Source: an uncultured Collinsella sp. | GTDB lineage: Bacteria > Actinomycetota > Coriobacteriia > Coriobacteriales > Coriobacteriaceae | Assembly (NCBI GenBank): GCA_900552155.1 | Contig: URYU01000053.1 | Location: 1-11,088, forward strand | Direction: 5' to 3' | Length of the DNA: 11,088 bases | In this document: in pieces, positions 6,845 through 11,088 of the stretch | Position numbering within the stretch: position 1 is the first letter of the stretch | How the letters are laid out: each line of letters starts with the position of its first letter | Notes under the pieces: model-generated | Told to the model about the DNA's origin: nothing | Seen by the model: the letters and a program-made list of their open reading frames with translations, nothing else | Databases searched by the model: none | Program-made: the position numbers and the translations under genes

Positions 6845-8920
6845 ATGAGATTCTCGATTATTAGCGAGATCCCTGGCAGGACCCGCCTTCAGTTGGCGGG
6901 TCCTGTGCCAGAGAGCGATCTCGATGCGCTTCTTAAGCTTGGCGGCGAAATCGACGGCGTGCGCAAAGTGCGCGTATATGGCCGCATTGGCCAGATGGCG
7001 CTGGAGTACGACGAGCCGCGCCGCGCAAGCGTGCTCGACGCCCTAGGCGCACTCGATGCTCAAGCTATCGCCGATGCCAAGTCGGGCTACGTGATGCAAC
7101 TCGAGCCGCGCAAGCACAAACTCGTTATGGACCTGGCCACACTTATCGGCACCCACTACGCGCGCCGCTGGTTCTTGCCGACGCCTCTGCGTGCGGTGTT
7201 TGTCGTGGCCGGTTACATGGCATTTTTGCGCGCTGCCCTTCATGAGCTGGCGCAGCCGCGCCTGACCGTTCCCGTGCTCGACGCTTCGGCCATCGGCATT
7301 TCGTTCGTCAAACGTGATGTCGACACCGCGGGCCAGACGATGTTCCTGCTCAACGTGGGCGAGCTGCTCGAGGACTACACCCGCGCCATGAGCGAAAACG
7401 AGCTCATCAACTCGCTGCTCGATGTGCCCGACAAGGCGCAAAAGGTCGTCGGCGACACCGAGGTAAGCGTTGCCGCGACCGAGCTCGAGCCCGGCGACCT
7501 GGTAGCCGTGCGCACCGGCATGTCCATCTGCATTGACGGCGTGGTCGAGCAGGGGAGCGCTATGGTCAACCAGGCGACCCTGACCGGCGAGCCGTTGGCC
7601 GTCGAGCGCAGCGTGGGCGACGACGTGTTCGCCGGCACCGTCGTGGAAGACGGCAGCATCTTGGTGCGTGTGCGCGCCAATACGGCGCAAACCAAACTGC
7701 GCTCAATCGTCTCGCTCGTGCAGACGGCCGACTCGCTCAAGTCCGAGGGCCAGTCGCATATGGAGGACCTTGCCAACAAGATCGTCCCGTGGAATTTCTT
7801 GCTCGCGGGCCTGGTTGCGCTTACCACCCGCAGCCTCATCAAGACCTCAGCGGCACTGATGGTCGACTACTCGTGCGCACTCAAACTCACGGGTTCCGTC
7901 GCCGTCATGACTGCCATGAGCGACGCTGCCAAGATGGGCGTCATGGTCAAGGGCGCCAAGTACTTTGAGTCGTTTGCCAAGGCCGACACCATTGTGTTTG
8001 ATAAGACCGGCACGCTCACCGAGGCGCAGCCGCGTCTTGCCTGCGTACTCACCACCGATGGCTGGAGCGAGGACGAGATCCTGCGCCTTTCTGCCTGCTT
8101 GGAGGAGCATTTCCCGCATCCGGTGGCGCGTGCCGTGGTCAACGCTGCTCACGAGCGTGGGCTCGAGCACCGCGAGCGTCACGCTGCTGTCGAGTACATC
8201 GTGGCGCACGGCATCGCTTCGTCCATCGAAGGACGTCGCGCCATCATCGGTTCCGCGCACTTTGTATTTGAGGACGAGGGCGCACGGCTCGAATCTGACA
8301 TCAAGGAGCGCATCGAGTCCCAGATGCAGGGCCTGTCGCCGCTGTATCTGGCGGTCGACGGCACCGTTGTGGGCGTGCTCGGCATCGAGGATCCGCTCAA
8401 GCCCGGGGTCCGCGAGGCCATCGCCGACCTGCATGCGCTGGGCGTTAAGCACGTGGTCATGCTCACGGGCGACTCGGAGCGCACGGCCGAGCGCATTGCG
8501 CGCGAGGCAGGTGTCGACGAGTTTAAGGCCGAGCTGCTGCCCGAGGACAAGTACGCTTATGTGGAGCGCATTAAGAGCGAGGGGCGCCACGTTGCCATGG
8601 TGGGCGATGGCGTCAACGACTCACCGGCGCTGGGCCTGGCCGATGTGGGTCTGGCCATGGGCGGTGGAAGCGATATCGCCAAGGAGGTCGCCGATATCAT
8701 CCTGACCGATACGGATCTGGCCGCGATCGTGCGCCTGCGCCGTATGAGCCAGGGCCTCATCGACCGTCTGACGAGTTCGTATTCCAAGGTGATGCTCACG
8801 AACTCGGCGCTGTTGGCATTGGGTATTACCGGCATGATCACTCCGCAGACGTCGTCACTGCTGCACAACGGCTCAACGATCGCCTACAGCCTGAGCAACG
8901 CGAAGGCTTACCTGCGTTAG
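6845..8920 (+). CDS. fezB: Heavy-metal P1B-type ATPase, FezB-like (ferrosome iron pump, proposed)
   Basis: This is a 691-residue metal-transporting P-type ATPase. The N-terminus (1-85) looks like a metal-associated domain but has no CxxC; instead it opens with the arginine motif IPGRTRL (9-15). Membrane segments follow from about residue 92. The actuator domain carries TLTGEP (245-250). The membrane metal-site motif is SCA (343-345, in SCALKL) instead of CPC. The phosphorylation site is DKTGT (D386), the P1B HP motif is at 425-426, then TGDS (541-544), GDGVND (587-592), and a final membrane part with HNGST (674-678). All catalytic residues are present, so the pump should be active. IPGRxR in place of a cysteine domain, and the partnership with the small membrane protein, are what I recall of P1B-6 ATPases such as FezB. 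FezB is thought to move iron into ferrosomes. The ribosome binding site is weak (CAGG, 6833-6836), so coupling to the upstream gene is likely. Export of Fe, Mn or another metal across the cell membrane is the alternative. Confidence 0.9.
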   Translation: MRFSIISEIPGRTRLQLAGPVPESDLDALLKLGGEIDGVRKVRVYGRIGQMALEYDEPRRASVLDALGALDAQAIADAKSGYVMQLEPRKHKLVMDLATLIGTHYARRWFLPTPLRAVFVVAGYMAFLRAALHELAQPRLTVPVLDASAIGISFVKRDVDTAGQTMFLLNVGELLEDYTRAMSENELINSLLDVPDKAQKVVGDTEVSVAATELEPGDLVAVRTGMSICIDGVVEQGSAMVNQATLTGEPLAVERSVGDDVFAGTVVEDGSILVRVRANTAQTKLRSIVSLVQTADSLKSEGQSHMEDLANKIVPWNFLLAGLVALTTRSLIKTSAALMVDYSCALKLTGSVAVMTAMSDAAKMGVMVKGAKYFESFAKADTIVFDKTGTLTEAQPRLACVLTTDGWSEDEILRLSACLEEHFPHPVARAVVNAAHERGLEHRERHAAVEYIVAHGIASSIEGRRAIIGSAHFVFEDEGARLESDIKERIESQMQGLSPLYLAVDGTVVGVLGIEDPLKPGVREAIADLHALGVKHVVMLTGDSERTAERIAREAGVDEFKAELLPEDKYAYVERIKSEGRHVAMVGDGVNDSPALGLADVGLAMGGGSDIAKEVADIILTDTDLAAIVRLRRMSQGLIDRLTSSYSKVMLTNSALLALGITGMITPQTSSLLHNGSTIAYSLSNAKAYLR

Positions 8921-8939
8921 CGTTTTCGATTGAGTATAT

Positions 8940-8992
8940 GGCCTGCATTCGGGCGGCACCGCAGCCGCCAGGGTGCAGGCCTTCTTTTGTTT
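8940..8992 (+). terminator. Rho-independent terminator after the P-type ATPase
   Basis: An outer 8-bp perfect stem GGCCTGCA/TGCAGGCC (8940-8947 with 8974-8981) encloses an inner GGCGGC/GCCGCC stem (8952-8957 with 8964-8969). A T-rich run (TTCTTTTGTTT, 8982-8992) follows. This ends the metal island and separates it from the toxin-antitoxin genes. Confidence 0.9.
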
Positions 8993-9038
8993 GACGAGAT
9001 GTTAGCTCGGATATATGCTCGTGCTAGCACTGCTAGCA
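8991..9038 (+). promoter_or_regulatory. Toxin-antitoxin promoter with tandem palindromic operator
   Basis: The -35 box TTGACG (8991-8996) and -10 TATGCT (9014-9019) are 17 nt apart. Two copies of the palindrome TGCTAGCA (9022-9029 and 9031-9038, 9-bp period; the first extends to GTGCTAGCAC) follow at once and cover the expected transcription start near 9026. This is a typical place for an autorepressing antitoxin to bind, and ribbon-helix-helix proteins commonly bind such tandem short palindromes. The -35 overlaps the end of the previous terminator's T-run. Confidence 0.75.
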
Positions 9039-9059
9039 AACGCTGAAGGTGAGGTTGAG

Positions 9060-9413
9060 ATGGCTACCGTTGGCAGCATGGCGCAGGTGAATGTTCGCGT
9101 AGATCGCTCGGTTAAAAAGCGCGCCGAGGAAGCGCTGCGGCTTTCGGGCAGGTCACTGCCCGAGCTCATCAAAAAGGTGGTGGCCAAGGTCGCGCAGGGT
9201 GGCGGGCAGTGCGAGGAAGTGCTTGCGGCCGTCGACGACCGGCAGCAGACCGTCGCGCCCGATACTCCGTTCGCCGCATCATGGGCAGCGGCAGACCGGC
9301 TTTATGCAGATATGGGCATCGCTGCGTCGCCTGTATCCGACGATCGCGGTTGGGACACAATCTATTCCGAAGCCTTGGTTGAGCATTATCGCCAAATGGT
9401 GATGATCCTGTGA
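9060..9413 (+). CDS. RelB/DinJ-like ribbon-helix-helix antitoxin
   Basis: This is a 117-residue protein. Residues 9-46 fit a ribbon-helix-helix DNA-binding domain: a short strand QVNVRVD, then a basic helix VKKRAEEALRLSG, a turn and a second helix SLPELIKKVVAKVA, as in RelB/DinJ antitoxins. The C-terminal half, from about residue 70, carries several aromatic residues (W75, Y82, W98, Y102, Y110) and should be the toxin-neutralising part. The ATG at 9060 was chosen because AAGGTGAG (9046-9053) precedes it by 6 nt. The in-frame ATG at 9015 lies within the -10 box and cannot be the start. It overlaps the PIN toxin gene by four bases (GTGA), a translational coupling usual in such pairs. Autoregulation through the tandem TGCTAGCA operator is likely. 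Confidence 0.8.
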   Translation: MATVGSMAQVNVRVDRSVKKRAEEALRLSGRSLPELIKKVVAKVAQGGGQCEEVLAAVDDRQQTVAPDTPFAASWAAADRLYADMGIAASPVSDDRGWDTIYSEALVEHYRQMVMIL

Positions 9414-9925
9414 GCGGAGCCCCTCTTAAGATCATGGTGGATGCGAATGTGTGGGTCGATTCGTTTTGCGCCGACCATGCCGAGTCGCTCGCTGCCCGTG
9501 CCTTTATCGGACAGGCGGCGGAGGCGGGGGCATTGCTGTTCTTTCCGGTGCATATCGCCAAGGACGTGCTGTACGTTGTCCAACACGAACTGAAGCGTAG
9601 CGTTCTTGCCAGCGGGGGAGCGCTCGACGAGGCATCTGCCCGTGCAATTGGCGATGCGGCGTTGGCGTTTGTTCGGAACATGACCGAAAACGCTTTGGCC
9701 TTGGGCACCGATGCATCTGATCTGTGGCTAGCCGACAAATATCTGACGCTCCATCGCGATTACGAGGACAACTTGGTACTCGCCGCATGCAAGCGCGCAC
9801 AGGTCGATTATTTGGTAACTAACGATCGCAAGCTGCTCGAACATGCCGATCTTGCAGCAAAGACACCTCGTCAAATGATGCCGATTCTTGCTTTGGCCGA
9901 ACGCGGCGGCGCGGCTATCGGTTGA
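9410..9925 (+). CDS. PIN-domain protein, probable type II toxin (ribonuclease)
   Basis: This is a 171-residue PIN-domain protein. The candidate metal-binding acidic residues are in place: D11 in MVDANVWVD, D52 in AKDVLYVV (the position of TDIYYIL in related PIN_3 proteins), D120 in DYEDNLVLAA, and D139 in VTNDRKLL. It should therefore be an active Mg-dependent RNase, with tRNA or rRNA as common targets of VapC-like enzymes. The GTG start at 9410 overlaps the antitoxin stop (GTGA). No strong ribosome binding site precedes it, so translation probably depends on re-initiation after the antitoxin, which keeps the toxin in short supply. Some C-terminal residues beyond the domain (150-171) look flexible. 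Pairing a RelB-like antitoxin with a PIN toxin rather than RelE is a mixed arrangement, though not unknown. The toxin role is inferred from domain and operon layout. Confidence 0.82.
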   Translation: MSGAPLKIMVDANVWVDSFCADHAESLAARAFIGQAAEAGALLFFPVHIAKDVLYVVQHELKRSVLASGGALDEASARAIGDAALAFVRNMTENALALGTDASDLWLADKYLTLHRDYEDNLVLAACKRAQVDYLVTNDRKLLEHADLAAKTPRQMMPILALAERGGAAIG

Positions 9926-9937
9926 CGCGAACTGTTT

Positions 9938-9974
9938 GCGGGCCTCTTGGACGACGATGCGCCAAGGGGCTCGC
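9938..9974. terminator. Hairpin between convergent genes
   Basis: A 13-bp stem (9938-9950 with 9962-9974, two G-U pairs in + strand RNA) closes an 11-nt loop in the 58-bp gap between the PIN gene stop and the stop of the convergent gene. Only a poor T-run (TATTT, 9981-9985) follows on the + strand and none on the - strand. It probably marks the end of the toxin operon, but as an intrinsic terminator it is weak. Confidence 0.5.
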
Positions 9975-9983
9975 GTCTGCTAT

Positions 9984-10418
9984 TTACAAAAGTTCGGCCT
10001 TAATGGCGGGACTTTCTGCGAGCTGCTCGGCTGCCTTTTCGTCGGAGCTGTCGAGTGCTGCCAGACTGCGGTAGACCCACTCGTTGACCTGGGTGTTCTT
10101 GACGCCTGCGGTCTGCATAAGGGCGCCTACCTCGCGGATTGCTGCGAGCAGATCGGCTTTGGGGCCCGCGAGCTCGATCTCGATGCCGTGGTAGGCGGCC
10201 ACGCCGCGGTTCTCGCTCACGTGGTCGATAAAGCCCTCGACGATCTCAAGCTGCTGGGCGAGAGCTGCATCATCGTCAGCGTCCAGCGCGACGAGTGCGT
10301 TCGATACCGTGAGGGCGGGATGTCCGCACGGTACAAAGCCTTCGATGACATTCATGGCTTCGGTAATGGTTGAGCCCAGGCCTGCGAGGGCATTGACGAG
10401 TTGCTGCTTGGTATCCAT
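9984..10418 (-). CDS. Hypothetical protein, 144 residues, unrecognised
   Basis: I do not recognise this family. The protein is acidic, soluble and mostly alpha-helical by composition, with no membrane segment, signal peptide or repeated motif. It starts MDTKQQLVNALAGLGSTI and has Cys31-Gly-His33 as its only notable residue cluster. The middle is an acidic Ala-rich helix, and a segment around 101-120 (QTAGVKNTQVNEWVYRSL) looks well ordered. The ATG at 10418 is well supported by GAAAGGA (10430-10424) 5 nt upstream. A - strand -10-like TATATT (10460-10455) and a small hairpin TTTCGC/GCGAAA (10441-10446 with 10450-10455) lie in its leader. It sits alone, convergent with the toxin operon and divergent from ssrA. 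Codon use matches its neighbours, so there is no sign of recent transfer. Confidence 0.75.
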   Translation of the reverse strand: MDTKQQLVNALAGLGSTITEAMNVIEGFVPCGHPALTVSNALVALDADDDAALAQQLEIVEGFIDHVSENRGVAAYHGIEIELAGPKADLLAAIREVGALMQTAGVKNTQVNEWVYRSLAALDSSDEKAAEQLAESPAIKAELL

Positions 10419-10550
10419 AACGGTCCTTTCGACGGGTCAATTTCGCTTGGCGAAAATATACGTGACGCGATCGGTAGCAAAAATGTGAAGTGCGGGGCAC
10501 ATTGGGGTCTTCACAGCTCGTGCATAGAACAGCTGTCCGCTTTCAGAACG

Positions 10551-10559
10551 TGGTAAGAT
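10551..10559 (+). promoter_or_regulatory. Extended -10 promoter element upstream of ssrA
   Basis: TGGTAAGAT fits the TGn-TATAAT extended -10 form. Transcription would begin near 10566, giving a precursor leader of about 90 nt to be removed by RNase P at 10656. No good -35 box is seen 17 nt upstream. A small hairpin (10613-10619 with 10624-10630) lies in the leader. The call is based on the motif alone. Confidence 0.35.
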
Positions 10560-10655
10560 AACACTCCACAAGCGGGGCTCGCCCTGCATGTTCTTTGAAA
10601 AGTCGACGGGTGTTGGGTACTCGTGCCCAATGCCATCCAGACTTTCCCGACATTC

Positions 10656-11019
10656 GGGGGCGACTGGTTTCGACACGATAGCTCTGAGAGAGGAAGCAAG
10701 CCGAGGTCTCCTCGCCTCGCTAAACAGGGGTACCGTCAAATTGAATTGACAACAACTCTTCTTTTGAGCCTATGGCTCTCGCTGCTTAGTTTATAGCGGC
10801 GCGTCAACCCGGTGATTTCCCCGACACCGGCGCGACGTCATTTTAGGGGAATGCTCCCGCGCACGTAATCGGTATGGCGCGGGCTAAGACCGAACCGGTT
10901 AGGACGCCGCGAGCGTGTCGCTGCGCGCAAAGCGTCCGAGACTAAACCAGCGACTGAGCTTGGAGATGCCAATCAGGGGGCTTTCGTGGACCGGAGTTCG
11001 ATTCTCCGCGCCTCCACCA
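10656..11019 (+). ncRNA. ssrA: Transfer-messenger RNA (tmRNA)
   Basis: This is a one-piece tmRNA of 364 nt, which rescues stalled ribosomes and tags their products for proteolysis. The 5' end GGGGGCG (10656-10662) pairs with CGCCTCC (11009-11015) as a 7-bp acceptor stem. The third pair is G-U, the identity signal for alanyl-tRNA synthetase. The discriminator A and an encoded CCA follow (11016-11019). The conserved start GGGGGCGACTGGTTTCGAC is typical. The T-arm is CGGAG/CTCCG around loop TTCGATT (10992-11008). The tag reading frame ends in ALAA then TAG, and the remaining GC-rich stretch (about 10795-10960) should form the later pseudoknots. A terminator follows at 11030. The ends could shift by a base only if the stem were drawn differently. 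Confidence 0.97.
10748..10789 (+). other. tmRNA tag-peptide reading frame
   Basis: The frame reads DNNSSFEPMALAA then TAG (10787-10789). The hydrophobic MALAA end is the usual ClpXP-type degradation signal. The resume codon is taken as GAC (10748) because the codon two before it is TGA. Resume codons are most often alanine, so the first residue is the least certain point. Confidence 0.8.
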
Positions 11020-11029
11020 GCGTAGAATT

Positions 11030-11065
11030 AGGCGAACACCTCTCTTCATAGAGGTGTTCGCCTTT
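11030..11065 (+). terminator. Rho-independent terminator of ssrA
   Basis: A 14-bp perfect stem (11030-11043 with 11050-11063) closes a 6-nt loop CTTCAT. The right arm runs into TTT (11063-11065). The T-run is short, but the stem is exceptionally stable and lies 10 bp after the CCA end. Confidence 0.85.
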
Positions 11066-11088
11066 GTCCGCGCTGTTAGGCGAAAAGC

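Noticed and set aside
9015..9059. Upstream start for the antitoxin
   Set aside because: The ATG overlaps the -10 box and precedes the probable transcription start.
10437..10739. 100-residue - strand frame overlapping the ssrA 5' end
   Set aside because: It covers the ssrA leader and the conserved tmRNA start on the other strand, and no family resemblance is seen.

Overview
The window looks like a chromosome segment from a high-GC gut actinobacterium of the Coriobacteriia, probably Collinsella or a close relative. This rests on GC-rich third codon positions with frequent GCC/GGC/CTC, the style of the proteins (the DUF4143-type ATPase, the RelB/DinJ plus PIN pair, an ALAA-ending tmRNA tag), and the gene mix. 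The assignment is by impression, not by a search.

Layout: (1) Positions 1-302 hold the probable tail of an upstream gene, a strong terminator, a 27-bp palindrome and a long inverted repeat. These lead into a + strand AAA-type ATPase with a C-terminal DUF4143/nuclease-like region (303-1667). (2) A convergent AraC-family regulator lies on the - strand (1732-2736, TTG start). (3) Divergent from it is a pair of adjoining half-ABC transporters (2851-4677 and 4678-6435), each a six-helix membrane domain fused to an ATPase domain, of the YbtP/YbtQ-IrtA/IrtB kind. (4) After 145 bp come a small one-helix membrane protein (6581-6826, DUF6110-like) and a heavy-metal P1B-type ATPase (6845-8920), closed by a strong terminator. 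(5) A RelB/DinJ-like antitoxin and a PIN-domain toxin overlap by 4 nt (9060-9925), with a clear promoter and double-palindrome operator. (6) A convergent unrecognised 144-aa gene (9984-10418, -). (7) The tmRNA gene ssrA (10656-11019) and its terminator.

The main reading is that regions 2-4 form one iron-handling island. Small protein plus P1B ATPase matches, from memory, the FezA/FezB pair that builds ferrosomes (membrane-bound iron-storage bodies described in Desulfovibrio magneticus and Clostridioides difficile). The ABC pair resembles siderophore importers with an exporter fold, and AraC-type regulators (YbtA-like) often sit beside them. The island could therefore couple uptake of chelated iron to its storage. 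A GTTAAC-N4-hexamer element lies in the -35/-10 spacer of both the araC promoter and a candidate fezA promoter, which suggests shared control. No transport substrate can be read from the sequence, so the iron link is inferred from family resemblance.

No insertion sequence, CRISPR array, tRNA or rRNA was seen.
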